DNA of 64,000 bases from Schaedlerella arabinosiphila (GCF_003885045.1 NZ_RHJS01000002.1:4953302-5017301), one strand, 5' to 3'. Counted from the stretch's first letter, positions 42,623 to 52,578 are shown. Notes: a model not told the origin generated them from the letters alone. Program-made: numbers and translations.

Positions 42623-43554
42623 CACTTCCCATTCTCATATGCGCGGTATAACAGGTCATATCCCCTGGCATTCGCCTTCAGCTCTTCAATAAACAGATAT
42701 TTTCCAAGACGATCCGATCTTTCAAGGAATTGCTTCAGCAGGACAGCACCGCCGCCGATAAAAACCGTATAGGATGTCTTCGTATCTATTCCGCGCTCTC
42801 TTATGCTATTCAGCAGATCTGTCACAAAATCCTGCACCATGCTCTCTGTCATACGTACCACGCTGTCATCATAATACTGTGTATTCCCGGCAAGGATGCT
42901 GTCAATGTCCGTATCCTCCAGTAACATGTCATACTCGCTGTTGACACTGGAAATAATCTGGTTATACATGGTAATCACACCCTTTTCGAGAGAATCACAA
43001 TATCCCATATCCGGCTTTCCTTTCCTCATCAGCAGATAATCGGTTGTGAAGCCTCCGATATCAATGCCAACTGCTTTCGGGACTTGCATAATGTCCTGTC
43101 CTATGGTCATCATGGCCGCAAAGTCCTGCACAAAAGCCCGAACCTCCTGAATGCAGATATGATAAATCTTTCCGTTAAAATTCAGATCCAATACTTTGCC
43201 ATCGGCCTTGAAAAACAGCTCATACTTCTCATAAAGTTCTGCAAAATGCTTCGGCGGCAGTCCGATAGGAAGCTGGATCTGCACCACATCCTCCGGCTGA
43301 ATCTGATCCTTCCCTTCCAACTCCATTGCAATCGCAAACAGTGTGAGAATAAAGAACCGGAAGTCTAACGTCTTATCTCTTTGGTAAGGAATCCTCTGCT
43401 CACTGAGGGTATAATACTTTCCCTCATACTGAAGATATTGCTCGCCCCTTGCAGGCTTCTTATCCAGCACATTCAGACCGCTTGTGAAAATAAAATGGCA
43501 GGTTTTCATATTTCGGTTTCCATGATCCACCGCAACTCTTAGTTTCTTAATCAT
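42622..43554 (-). CDS. parM: ParM/StbA actin-like partition ATPase
   Basis: A 310-residue actin-like protein: VAVDHGNRNMK (phosphate 1), VGIDIGGFTTDYLL (phosphate 2) and TVFIGGGAVLLKQF (adenosine). Forms filaments that push plasmid copies apart. On a chromosomally integrated element it implies a stage as a replicating circle. The centromere is not obvious; the 43555-43780 region upstream has no clear repeat array. Confidence 0.85.
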   Translation of the reverse strand: MIKKLRVAVDHGNRNMKTCHFIFTSGLNVLDKKPARGEQYLQYEGKYYTLSEQRIPYQRDKTLDFRFFILTLFAIAMELEGKDQIQPEDVVQIQLPIGLPPKHFAELYEKYELFFKADGKVLDLNFNGKIYHICIQEVRAFVQDFAAMMTIGQDIMQVPKAVGIDIGGFTTDYLLMRKGKPDMGYCDSLEKGVITMYNQIISSVNSEYDMLLEDTDIDSILAGNTQYYDDSVVRMTESMVQDFVTDLLNSIRERGIDTKTSYTVFIGGGAVLLKQFLERSDRLGKYLFIEELKANARGYDLLYRAYENGK

Positions 43555-43699
43555 ATATCATCCACTCCTTTGTCATTAATACATACTCTATACGTGCGAG
43601 CTATGTAAAGCGCAACCGATTCTCATAAATTCATGCTCAGATAAGTTTTTATTCCAAATCATATCCTGTCAGTATTATTCTGAATATAGCATGGAAAAA

Positions 43700-43722
43700 G
43701 GCACCGGCCAAATGCCGATGCC
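43700..43722 (-). terminator. Terminator of the Rpn gene
   Basis: Stem of nine pairs with one mismatch (GGCACCGGC / GCCGATGCC), 5-base loop, followed on the minus strand by CCTTTTTCC. It lies 58 bases after the Rpn stop and before the parM region. Confidence 0.65.
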
Positions 43723-43779
43723 CACTGTATTTTCCTGATTCTTCACTGCTTTGCGCAGCACATTAATCTGCACATATTG

Positions 43780-44652
43780 TTATATTCCAAACATTTTTCT
43801 TGTGCTTTCTACCTCTTCTGGCTCGCAGCCGACTTCCGCCGCAATCTGCTCATCTGTAAGATTCGGATTGCTTTTCACTGTCTGAAAGATTCTTCCTGAC
43901 AGAATCAATCCTTCCTGTCTTCCCTGCTGTTTCGCCTCCTGCTGCTTTACCTGGATATCTTCTTCGTAACTGTACTCTGCAATCAACATGTTCTCAACCT
44001 CGCTTCCTTTCCGCTTCAGATAATCCGCCAGTATTCCACGGTCAATACATTCTCTGATTGCCTTCTTAATTGCACTTTCTTCACCGGAATGCGCTCTCAC
44101 CGTATCAATAAACTGGCTGTATTCCCTCAATATGTCACATTTCTTCAAGAGTTCATGTGCCTTATCGGAATTAATATTGATAACTTTCACCTTTAATTCT
44201 GCGGAATTGTTCCCTACCGGATTTATAAATGCATCTGACAGTTTCAATTCCTGCTCTAATGGCTGATCCTTTTGCCCATTGTAAAAAGTGTAAAATTCTG
44301 GCGTAGGTATTTTAACCAATGTTGTCCTGTAACGGGCTTTCTTATCGATCAGCTGTTCATACGCCCTTCCCACATATAACAGGCATCTAAGCGGGATGTT
44401 CGGGTTCACAGTACTTTGGTGTTCCCCCAAGACAAGCACCTGTCCATCTACTTCAAAGGAAATATCATTTTTAAAATTCTTATACAGAACATCCGGGGTC
44501 TTCACTTTCCGAATGACATTCTCATCCTGATACTCTGTATCGTGCAATGCATTATATAAACTTAGCAGATTCTTTTTTGCTGTCTCATCCTGATAGAACA
44601 GATCTACAAAGAGACTGTCCTTATGTTTACGGTTCTCCTTCTCCATTATCAT
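43780..44652 (-). CDS. Rpn-family recombination-promoting nuclease
   Basis: A 290-residue Rpn/PD-(D/E)XK protein: DSLFVDLFYQDETAKKN near the start, FEVDGQVLVLGEHQSTVNPN (the D...ExQ catalytic region) near 80-99, and RCLLYVGRAYEQLI after it. C-terminal helical tail ends EPEEVESTRKMFGI. Rpn proteins cut DNA and stimulate recombination. Broken and partial relatives occur at 29116-29918. Confidence 0.85.
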   Translation of the reverse strand: MIMEKENRKHKDSLFVDLFYQDETAKKNLLSLYNALHDTEYQDENVIRKVKTPDVLYKNFKNDISFEVDGQVLVLGEHQSTVNPNIPLRCLLYVGRAYEQLIDKKARYRTTLVKIPTPEFYTFYNGQKDQPLEQELKLSDAFINPVGNNSAELKVKVININSDKAHELLKKCDILREYSQFIDTVRAHSGEESAIKKAIRECIDRGILADYLKRKGSEVENMLIAEYSYEEDIQVKQQEAKQQGRQEGLILSGRIFQTVKSNPNLTDEQIAAEVGCEPEEVESTRKMFGI

Positions 44653-44710
44653 ATACCGCCTTTCCTTTCTCTTATACTATCAAATTTCAATTTTTGTTTC
44701 AATTATGCTT

Positions 44711-45124
44711 TTATGCTGCTTCATTCCTCGCTTCATCCTTAACATATTTCTCAAATAATTCCTGATACCGCTTATATCCCTGCGAAATCAACGGCGCTTT
44801 TAAAGAAGTCTTTGACCACAGAATTAGTTCTTCCTCCTCCACATGATAGGGGTTGCCAGGATAAAAAATCCCGCCGGAATACCTTGGACTGCTTGGCTTT
44901 ATAATCTCCTCCAGTTCAGCCTTTGTCTTTGCCCTCATGATGAAATCAGCCTTTTTACAGAATACCGTCTCAACCAGTTCCGGCAAAAACCCTTCTTCTT
45001 TATACTGAGCCGCAATTCCTCTCATTTTTCTTAGCGTATCAAATCTGTGGGAACGTAATTTTTCCGTCAGTCTATTATCCATTAATAATTCCGTCATATA
45101 ACGGCTATATTCTAAATCTATCAT
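44711..45124 (-). CDS. Hypothetical protein, 137 aa
   Basis: A 137-residue basic helical protein (SRYMTELLMDNRLTEKLRSH, ELVETVFCKKADFIMRAKTK). Starts 15 bases after the sortase stop, so it belongs to the same transcript. Not recognised; possibly a sortase-linked or recombination-linked accessory. Confidence 0.55.
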   Translation of the reverse strand: MIDLEYSRYMTELLMDNRLTEKLRSHRFDTLRKMRGIAAQYKEEGFLPELVETVFCKKADFIMRAKTKAELEEIIKPSSPRYSGGIFYPGNPYHVEEEELILWSKTSLKAPLISQGYKRYQELFEKYVKDEARNEAA

Positions 45125-45139
45125 CTCTTGATTCTCCCT

Positions 45140-45931
45140 CTAATTCTGAATTTTCTGTACCAGCTTCCCATGCACCAGATAGCGGTAATTCCTGTCCGTA
45201 TTCACACAGGTCGAAAGTGTTACGATATGGTCTGAATCGTTTATTATTACTCCCGTATCATAACCGGAATAGGAGAGTACTGTATCTACAAACTTCTGGA
45301 AATCCTCTGGCTCCGGAAAGGTGTAAGTATATCCAATGCTTCCGTTCCGTCCTGCATAACAGGATATGATCTGATATTCCAGTACAGCTCCCGGAACATA
45401 GATATAAAAACATGGATACTCTTGGTACAGCCTTTGATCCTGATAACGGTCAAGCGTGCCGAACATGCTGCCATTTTTCATATTATGGCCATAGACAATG
45501 GTATTGCTGTCTGAAAAATCCGGCTGATTATGATAATCCACAAAGATACTCCCGTTTTTATTTTCCTGACCGTCAAACATATGGTGCAGGTAATAGTAAT
45601 TATCCTTCCCACGTACTACTGGATAACTGATATCCAAAGCTGGAATCTGAATCCATGCGATAACATCCGGGTTCACTTTCTTAAGCCCTGCAAAATCAAC
45701 CTGCAGATAAATATTTTCGGTATCCTCCGGTGATTCCTTTGAAATTCCATCCTCTGACGATGGCTCGTCCTTTTCTTTCGGCTCCTGTACAAAATTCTGC
45801 AGTTCCTCATAGGTTTCCGTTCCCTGATGATATTCTGCATAAATGCCAAACAGCTTCCACGCTGCAAATGCAAAAACTGCAAGCGAAGCAAGCAGTAAAA
45901 TTAAAGATGCATAATCTCTCTTTCTTCTCAT
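45140..45931 (-). CDS. srtB: Class B-type sortase
   Basis: A 263-residue sortase with an N-terminal membrane anchor (about 9-28). Catalytic His149 (YGHN), Cys242 (TLSTC) and Arg250 (NYRYL) are all present. Sortase B-type enzymes join surface proteins to the cell wall. No protein with a C-terminal sorting signal was seen in the window, so its substrate lies elsewhere or on the unseen part of the element. Its position inside a replication block is unusual but occurs in Lachnospiraceae conjugative elements. Confidence 0.85.
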   Translation of the reverse strand: MRRKRDYASLILLLASLAVFAFAAWKLFGIYAEYHQGTETYEELQNFVQEPKEKDEPSSEDGISKESPEDTENIYLQVDFAGLKKVNPDVIAWIQIPALDISYPVVRGKDNYYYLHHMFDGQENKNGSIFVDYHNQPDFSDSNTIVYGHNMKNGSMFGTLDRYQDQRLYQEYPCFYIYVPGAVLEYQIISCYAGRNGSIGYTYTFPEPEDFQKFVDTVLSYSGYDTGVIINDSDHIVTLSTCVNTDRNYRYLVHGKLVQKIQN

Positions 45932-46030
45932 ATATCATTTCCTCCTGATAAATAAATGTTTCTTCTAAGAACGCTTTTTATAGTACCTGTAGAAAAGCCA
46001 GAGTTCTTATATTCTCTGGCTTATGTAATT

Positions 46031-47254
46031 CTATTTTTCAAATACTCCCGTTTTATTGTTTCTCCTGGTGGCATAATAAAAATCATCAATCCCTTTTATC
46101 CTGCCGCACCATTCACCCTTCTCATCCATGTCCCAGATCATCCTCTGTACCGGCAGGGAAAGGCTCCGGCAGCCTTCATAAAGCTTCTTGCAACCGTTCT
46201 GTATGATTTCCCTCTTTTTCGCCTTAAAAGGGCAGTAGTCATGTACACCGGCATCCAGACATTCCCCGCATTTTTTGTGCTGTCCATCACAGTTCACCCG
46301 CATCTTCTTATCCATATCGTAAACTTCATAAACCAACTTTAGGTTTCTTTTTGAAAGACTTTCCAACACAGGATGAAGGCTCCGGTACTGATTGACTCCC
46401 GGCGCACATAGGAATGTATCTCCAGACAGATAATGGGCAATCGTTCCTTTCAGCGCCCCTTCTGTCACATACATTGTTTCAGCGTCCAGATTCCCAATTA
46501 CATGCACCGGACTGCCGGAAGAAACGCCCATCTGATAGTTGGAGCTGGAAAGCCAGATGTATTTTCTGGAATCCGTCACAAAATCAAGCCGTATCTGGAA
46601 TCCCTGTATCAATCCCTCTATAGAAAGAATCGGAATCAGGATGCCGGAGTTCTTTGCGGTAAAATGGATACTCCAAGTTCCATCTTCGCCTTGGTAGAAT
46701 CCAGGCACTCCTTTCAGAGTACAGCCCTTGTCTGCCAGCCGTTCCGCCAGCTTTTTGACTCCAAACAAAGGCACACTCCGGTATCTCTGTACAGCAATCT
46801 GCTCAGGTGTTAATCCTCGTTTCTGTAGATCCTCCTGATGCTTCCGCGATAATGTAAGCATGGAAAGCATCTGGGAATAGGTCTGGTCGATTTCCACATC
46901 CGAAGCCCGTTCACTGTTTACCGGCGCTGACGGTTCCAAATCTCTTTCAGGTCTTACTGGCTTTTGGTAATCATCCCTGTACTGTCCGAGATTTAAGGCC
47001 TCCCGGATCTGCTGGTTTGCCTCCGTCTTTGTGACGTTATACAGCTTGGAATACAGATCCAGCATCCCGCCGTGCGCATCGCAATAATTACAGCGGAAAA
47101 CATTTTTTTCAATATTAATGTTTAGCTTCCCCGTCTTGTGGTTGCAAAATGGGCAGTCCACATCATAAGACCGTCCATTTTTGCGGCGGACGGTAAGATT
47201 CAACACCCGCACCACATCCCGGATGTCATAGCCGAAGCCGGATATATCATACAT
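46031..47254 (-). CDS. CHC2-type DNA primase
   Basis: A 407-residue primase. A zinc finger lies at about 34-58 (CPFC...FRCNYC), followed by a Toprim-type segment with VTEGALKGTIAHYLSG near 260-275 and a Cys-rich part (CGECLDAGVHDYC). DUF3854-like Toprim arrangement. It would make RNA primers for lagging-strand replication of the excised element. Confidence 0.8.
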   Translation of the reverse strand: MYDISGFGYDIRDVVRVLNLTVRRKNGRSYDVDCPFCNHKTGKLNINIEKNVFRCNYCDAHGGMLDLYSKLYNVTKTEANQQIREALNLGQYRDDYQKPVRPERDLEPSAPVNSERASDVEIDQTYSQMLSMLTLSRKHQEDLQKRGLTPEQIAVQRYRSVPLFGVKKLAERLADKGCTLKGVPGFYQGEDGTWSIHFTAKNSGILIPILSIEGLIQGFQIRLDFVTDSRKYIWLSSSNYQMGVSSGSPVHVIGNLDAETMYVTEGALKGTIAHYLSGDTFLCAPGVNQYRSLHPVLESLSKRNLKLVYEVYDMDKKMRVNCDGQHKKCGECLDAGVHDYCPFKAKKREIIQNGCKKLYEGCRSLSLPVQRMIWDMDEKGEWCGRIKGIDDFYYATRRNNKTGVFEK

Positions 47255-47412
47255 CCATAAACACGCCTCCTCTCGTTACCAGAGCATTCCGGAAACTCTA
47301 AATTCAGCTTTAACAGATAAAGTTATCCTAATGGAATAAGCTGTCATTAACTAGAACTTCTCGGAATTGCTCAGATAACTGCTTTTGATTTAGAAAGGTA
47401 TCATTCCTCTAG

Positions 47413-48546
47413 CTAACCAGCCATTGGCATAGCCGCATTTAAAAGGACTCTGGCTGCAGCCGGGATCAGATGGTTCTTACCGGAATAACTCTGTGCAAAC
47501 CACTCCAGGTTCTTTGGGCTTTCCACTGCAACTTGGCCCATGGTCTTACCGCCAAACTTCCCATTCCCGTTAATCACTACCTGCGTAGCCTGTTCATACG
47601 TCATGCGCTGCACCAGTTCTTCTACCGGAAGTGATTCATCCAGAGAAGTGGCGGGAGAGTACTGACTGGAAGACTGGGAATTCCCTTGCATCTGCGGCAT
47701 CTGGCCAGCCTGCTGATTCTGATTTCCAAAACTATTCTGCATCTGTGGCGCCCCTACAGAATTCTGCCCGATGGTTGTGCCTTTTTCCTGAGCTTGCTGA
47801 TAAAACTGGTTCATCATAGGATTGGATTGTGCAGACTCCGAAGATTGCGGATTAGCAGTTCCCTGCGGCATAGACTGTGACTGGCCGTCCTGATTCTGTG
47901 GGACTGCCTGTGTGCCCTGATTTGCCGTCATAATATGCTGCGGATTCTGGTTTCCTGTCATAGCAGGCTGTGGATTCTGTCCACCCTGATTAATAGGCGG
48001 AGTATTGTTTCCCAGCATATCAGACTGCATCTGTGGGTTCCACGTCATGCCTCCCTGTGGGATATCATTCCCCTGTACCTGGGATTGCGCCGCCATACCC
48101 GGAATCTGAATCCCCGCGTCTACCTGCATGGGATCATTCTCTTCCCCCACATCAGCAAACTGCAAACCAAATCCGGCATCAGAGAGTGCACGTCCTACGG
48201 CAGCCGTCTCTGCCATCTCTAGAAACTTATCCCCGAAATTCGGATCATTGGTCCGGAACCTCTGGGAAAAGGCATTGGCAATATAATTCTCCTCTGCGTC
48301 GCATTTATCCAGATAGATCCTTGCCTCCACGATTGCCATATTCTCTGTAAAGCTTCGGATACTGCTGACAATCTTTCCTAACGGATGTACAAGACGGAAC
48401 CACAGCTTCCGGTACTTCACATCCAGATAAAGCTGACCCTCCTGTCCCTCCTTAGTAAGTGTTCTTGCCAGCTCCATCGGGTTAAATCCCTCTACACGGT
48501 TCAATGCCGCGACTGCCTCTGACCGGTCATATAACTTTTCTTTCAT
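47413..48546 (-). CDS. Single-strand annealing protein with Q/N-rich linker and extra C-terminal domain
   Basis: A 377-residue protein. The N-terminal 135 residues resemble the ERF/Rad52-type annealing family, especially METAAVGRALSDAGFG near 111-127. A long Gln/Asn/Met-rich linker (about 145-310) follows, then a small domain (FGGKTMGQVAVESPKNLEWF, then AQSYSG) like the DUF3820 or exonuclease-X C-terminal fold. It would anneal complementary strands together with the YqaJ exonuclease. Start at 48546 has AAAGGAGCG; the promoter-like motif at 48602 drives it. Confidence 0.75.
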   Translation of the reverse strand: MKEKLYDRSEAVAALNRVEGFNPMELARTLTKEGQEGQLYLDVKYRKLWFRLVHPLGKIVSSIRSFTENMAIVEARIYLDKCDAEENYIANAFSQRFRTNDPNFGDKFLEMAETAAVGRALSDAGFGLQFADVGEENDPMQVDAGIQIPGMAAQSQVQGNDIPQGGMTWNPQMQSDMLGNNTPPINQGGQNPQPAMTGNQNPQHIMTANQGTQAVPQNQDGQSQSMPQGTANPQSSESAQSNPMMNQFYQQAQEKGTTIGQNSVGAPQMQNSFGNQNQQAGQMPQMQGNSQSSSQYSPATSLDESLPVEELVQRMTYEQATQVVINGNGKFGGKTMGQVAVESPKNLEWFAQSYSGKNHLIPAAARVLLNAAMPMAG

Positions 48547-48601
48547 TCGCTTACGCTCCTTTCATTCTCTTCGTGAAAATGAAATGCAGACGATACCCTT
48601 T

Positions 48602-48641
48602 CATAAGAGTAATAGTCTGCATTTCTTTAAGATTGGAAAAT
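48602..48641 (-). promoter_or_regulatory. Element-specific two-block promoter-like motif, copy B
   Basis: On the minus strand: ATTTTCCAATCT, 14 bases, then CTATTACTCTTATG. Sits 56 bases before the annealing-protein start. Spacing equals that of copies A and C. Confidence 0.75.
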
Positions 48642-48670
48642 TCTTCAATTTTTTATACTTTTTTAATAAT

Positions 48671-48787
48671 TTACTGGAATATCACACATAAAACCAGGAA
48701 TATGCCTAACGATACTAAGATCATTTCCACAATTCCATGTTTCCTCATAATACATATCCCTAAGATAAGAGAAATCAGTAATTTCAT
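48671..48787 (-). CDS. Small membrane protein, 38 aa
   Basis: A 38-residue frame, MKLLISLILGICIMRKHGIV and a second hydrophobic run, with a strong AAGGAGGAAG site. It starts 10 bases after the stop of the RecD2-like gene and is probably translated with it. Likely one or two membrane helices. Function unknown. Confidence 0.55.
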   Translation of the reverse strand: MKLLISLILGICIMRKHGIVEMILVSLGIFLVLCVIFQ

Positions 48788-48797
48788 TTCTTCCTCC

Positions 48798-51032
48798 TTA
48801 AACTGCCAGCTTCATCTGTTCCATTTCCTCTGCTTTCTGCCTTTGTTCTGCATTATAATATCTTTGGATTCTCTGCCCTAAGACTGTATTGCGCTTTCCG
48901 CTGTCATCCGTATGGATACACTGGCACACTGCGTTCCAGTCTCCAACCAAATAAACCTTGCATTTCGCCCTGGTAATCGCTGTATAGAGGATGTTGCGCT
49001 TCAGCATGGTGTAAAATGCTTTTACACACGGGATAATCACGACTGGATATTCGGAACCTTGGGACTTATGGATAGTGATTGCATTGGCATGCTCCACCAT
49101 CTCCATCTGTTCCCGTTCGTACCGGACCACCCGGTTTTCCGAGAACAGGATCTGCACCTTCTGGTTTTCATCCGAATCCTCATAAATATCCTGGATGATC
49201 CCCATGTCTCCATTGCTGACCAAATCCGTATTCTTATTCTGCAGGATCTTGTCACCCACCCGGAATACATCTTTTCCTATCGCCAGTTCATTCTTTCCAG
49301 CGGCAGGCGGATTAATCAGATCCTCTAATGTCCGGTTCAATTCCACCACGCCAGCGGCAGTCTTTACACGGTAAGAGGTCAGAATCTGCACCTGCTCCAG
49401 CCCATATTTCTGTACTTCCTCCAGATACAGCTTCTTTACCATCTCTGCAGTCGGCTCTGTTCCATCACATGGGACAAATATAAAATCTTCCCCCATAAAC
49501 AGGTTTGTCCGGTTCTGCTGGATCAGATTTGCATTGACCGGGATATTGCTTGACGCCCCCTGCCGGTATACCATATCTAATACGGTGACCGGGATCAGGC
49601 CGCAGCCAATCAACTGCCGGAACACGTCCCCTGCTCCCACGGATGGAAGCTGGTCCACGTCTCCCAAGAGCAGCACTCTGGCACTGTCCTTTACTCTGCT
49701 GAAAAATTCGTAGGCAAGGTGCATGTCTACCATGGACACTTCATCTATATTCAGGAATTCTGCTTCCAAATACTGGAACCCCAGGTTGTAGTCGCTTCCT
49801 CCGAGCAGACCCAATGCCATATGCATTGTAGATGCGTCTTCCTTTCCGGTGCTTTCCGCCATTCTCCTTGCCGCGCGTCCGGTAGGCGCCATTAGCTGTA
49901 CCGAAGTCTTGCATTTCAGGCCATGGATATAAAGGATAACCTTCAGAACCGTCGTCTTGCCCGTGCCGGGACCGCCTGTGATGATACTCAAAGGGCTTTC
50001 AAACACCATCCTTACCGCCTGTTTCTGCCGTTCGGACAGTGTAATGCCTAAGACCTGCTGTGCCTGCTCCAGTTCATTTTCAATCGGGAATGGCTGTCTT
50101 GCTGTCTGTATCCGTTTGGCAATCATCAACGCCGTCAGCCGTTCCTCCTCATATTGCTGGAAAATATATACCTTCTCATGATCCACCACAATGCTCTGCT
50201 GCATAACCAGCTGATAGAGTACTCTGCTGACATCTTGCTCTATTACAGCCGGAACCGTCAGATCCTTATTCAGTAACGTCAAGGTTTTATCCATAAGCGT
50301 TTCCTGTGTCAGATACAGATGCCCTTCTTTCATAGCTTCATGCAGGATATAACTGATACATCCCGAAATACGCATAGGATCATTCAGCGTCATGCATAAC
50401 TGCCTGCCAATCGCATCCACCGTCAGAAAGCCAAAGCCTTTTACGGCACATAACATATAGGGCCGGTTCTGGATGATACGGACAGATTCCTCATGGAAAG
50501 TTTTTAGGATCATGTTCACCTTCTTCGGCGTTACCTTATAGGGAGCCAGAAATGTCATCAGCTCCCGGAATACCTGGTTCTGCCCATAACATTCCACAAT
50601 CTCCCTTAACTTTCGCTCAGAAATCCCCCTGATAGACAAGAGTTTTTCCGGAGACTTTTCTATCACATCCAATGTCTGCAGCCCGAACTGCTGGTAGATT
50701 GCCTCCGCCGTTCTCTGCTTTACACCTTTAATGGCTCCGGAAGAGAGGTAGCCGATGATCCCCGCCTTTGTCCGAGGCACGATCTCCATAAAGGAGTCAA
50801 CCTTCAGCTGCAGCCCGTGGCTTCCGTTCTCCCAGTCGCCTTCCATTTCCAGCTCAATCGTATTGGTCAGCGGCAGGTTGTAACCTACCGCCGTAAAACC
50901 AATGATATTCCTGCTTTCCAGATATTTATTTCTGGCAGAAAGTGGCACAGATTCATCAGAGGTGGAATAGACAGCGACCGTAAATCCGTTTTCCTCACTT
51001 AAGAAGATTTTATTTACATACCTGCAGCGCAT
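48798..51032 (-). CDS. RecD2-like helicase
   Basis: A 744-residue superfamily 1 helicase of the RecD2 type: HhH region (KSPEKLLSIRGISERKLREI), Walker A IITGGPGTGKTTVLK near 349-363, Walker B FLNIDEVSMVD near 424-434, and the C-terminal TAITRAKCKVYLVG motif. It unwinds DNA in repair and recombination. Overlaps the DUF4406-like gene by 23 bases. Acts with the exonuclease and annealing protein of this operon. Confidence 0.88.
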   Translation of the reverse strand: MRCRYVNKIFLSEENGFTVAVYSTSDESVPLSARNKYLESRNIIGFTAVGYNLPLTNTIELEMEGDWENGSHGLQLKVDSFMEIVPRTKAGIIGYLSSGAIKGVKQRTAEAIYQQFGLQTLDVIEKSPEKLLSIRGISERKLREIVECYGQNQVFRELMTFLAPYKVTPKKVNMILKTFHEESVRIIQNRPYMLCAVKGFGFLTVDAIGRQLCMTLNDPMRISGCISYILHEAMKEGHLYLTQETLMDKTLTLLNKDLTVPAVIEQDVSRVLYQLVMQQSIVVDHEKVYIFQQYEEERLTALMIAKRIQTARQPFPIENELEQAQQVLGITLSERQKQAVRMVFESPLSIITGGPGTGKTTVLKVILYIHGLKCKTSVQLMAPTGRAARRMAESTGKEDASTMHMALGLLGGSDYNLGFQYLEAEFLNIDEVSMVDMHLAYEFFSRVKDSARVLLLGDVDQLPSVGAGDVFRQLIGCGLIPVTVLDMVYRQGASSNIPVNANLIQQNRTNLFMGEDFIFVPCDGTEPTAEMVKKLYLEEVQKYGLEQVQILTSYRVKTAAGVVELNRTLEDLINPPAAGKNELAIGKDVFRVGDKILQNKNTDLVSNGDMGIIQDIYEDSDENQKVQILFSENRVVRYEREQMEMVEHANAITIHKSQGSEYPVVIIPCVKAFYTMLKRNILYTAITRAKCKVYLVGDWNAVCQCIHTDDSGKRNTVLGQRIQRYYNAEQRQKAEEMEQMKLAV

Positions 51033-51411
51033 CCCATTCCTCCCTCCAGCTTTTTAGAGCTCTGAGTTCAAAAGGCTTTTCCTCACTGTCATACCAATAA
51101 ACATCCATGCCCTTTACAAACGCTTCTTTGATTTCCCCCGCCATGCCGGAACTAATACGTCTGCCGCAGATAATCAAGGTATCGCACAAATCCATCATCT
51201 CCATCCCGATCCGGAGTGCGGTTTCCCGTTCCTCTGGAATCGAATCATCTAATATCAGGGGCAGATACGCGTGGGAAGCAAACGTCCTGCAATGGTAGAG
51301 AACCTGCATCCTCTCCATATAAAACTTTGCCATGTCCATGTTATGGCTGACTCCCTTCGCATCAGGGGCAGAAAGCGGAGAGCAGATATACGCTTTTTTC
51401 CCGCTTAACAT
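51010..51411 (-). CDS. DUF4406/nucleoside deoxyribosyltransferase-like protein
   Basis: A 133-residue protein: KAYICSPLSAPD near the start, PLILDD, and LCDTLIICGRRISSGMAGEI near 90-109. This matches the DUF4406-like group related to nucleoside 2-deoxyribosyltransferases. Start overlaps the exonuclease stop by one base. A role in nucleotide supply or modification during replication is possible. Confidence 0.75.
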   Translation of the reverse strand: MLSGKKAYICSPLSAPDAKGVSHNMDMAKFYMERMQVLYHCRTFASHAYLPLILDDSIPEERETALRIGMEMMDLCDTLIICGRRISSGMAGEIKEAFVKGMDVYWYDSEEKPFELRALKSWREEWDALQVCK

Positions 51412-52457
51412 TATGCCGCCTCCTTCTTTACCCGGAATGTCCGGCTCTCTGTGGTTTTTGTATATTCCTCAAAAATATCCGGATGCTGGATTTTCAGCTT
51501 TTCCATTGCGTCTTTCCCAACCTGGGTTCGCCTGGTTGGATTATAAGTAATCCGGTAACGGCTGATCCCGTCGGATAAGACTGCCTTGCAGGAAGCGCCA
51601 AGCTGTTCTACAAACGGCACACTAAGCTCCCTCTGCATTGCCTCAATTTCCTTTTTCCGTTTTTCCAGTTGGGATTTTTCTTCTGATAAGGTAAGATACT
51701 TTTCAAGATCAACTGAATGTTGCACTCCAATCTCAATCTCAGGAAGCTCCTTGTCGGCATACCCGCCGTATTTCCGGATACTTGCAAGGATCAGGTCATG
51801 TTTGCCGTTGTATGGCGGCTCTGCCTGCTTTTCCACATATTCCTTCCAGAAATATTCCTCCTGTGCAATGATTTCTTCCTCCTCCATCATATCCCGCTCA
51901 ATCGGACGGATGACAAATTCATTCTCATTGTTTCCATAGAGACAGGCAATATAGGCTTTGTCCATGTTCATCACAGACAGATAATGCCTTACCTGAAGGA
52001 TATAATTATCGGGAATCCCTCCGTCCTCCCACTTGGTCCTGGCATTGTAATTACAGGTCTTGCACTCTAAAATACCATACGAGCCATCCGGGAAAATGAT
52101 GAAGAAATCTACGTCTGCCAGCATAAATGGATACAGCGGATGCCGGAACATCTTCCGCACCGGAAATACGGTAAGCCCTGTCTTCTTGGCGAAGATCTCC
52201 GCTACCAGATCCTCCAGCCGGTGTCCGACTTCCTTTGCTACCCAGTTGCTTTCTTCCTCTTCGATCAGCGGTTCGATTCCGAGCTTGTCATTATAAAGAT
52301 CACGAATGGTTGCAAAGGGTGAAATCCCCATAATGGCAGCAACATCACTTCCACCGATTCCAAGCTTCCGATAAGACAGCCAGTCCTCACGTGAGAGAGT
52401 GTCCGTATCAACAATAACCTCCGGTTCATAATTCATATTCAAACTTGTTTCGCTCAT
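51411..52457 (-). CDS. YqaJ/lambda-exonuclease-type recombinase
   Basis: A 348-residue protein. GIGGSDVAAIMGISPF near 28-43, RLEDLVAEIF near 75-84, and the catalytic ADVDFFI...GILECKT near 108-130 define the YqaJ viral recombinase family. It resects double-strand ends so the annealing protein can act. Start 52457 has AGGAGG; the longer frame upstream does not. Confidence 0.88.
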   Translation of the reverse strand: MSETSLNMNYEPEVIVDTDTLSREDWLSYRKLGIGGSDVAAIMGISPFATIRDLYNDKLGIEPLIEEEESNWVAKEVGHRLEDLVAEIFAKKTGLTVFPVRKMFRHPLYPFMLADVDFFIIFPDGSYGILECKTCNYNARTKWEDGGIPDNYILQVRHYLSVMNMDKAYIACLYGNNENEFVIRPIERDMMEEEEIIAQEEYFWKEYVEKQAEPPYNGKHDLILASIRKYGGYADKELPEIEIGVQHSVDLEKYLTLSEEKSQLEKRKKEIEAMQRELSVPFVEQLGASCKAVLSDGISRYRITYNPTRRTQVGKDAMEKLKIQHPDIFEEYTKTTESRTFRVKKEAA

Positions 52458-52578
52458 CTTAATCCTCCTCATATTATCAAATTTATTGGTATTTCTTCAC
52501 CTGTTCTGTACAGTGCTTATTAGAAATCACAAACTGTTTGTCAGCTATTTGCTAAAATAATCTGCTATAAAGTTAGGT

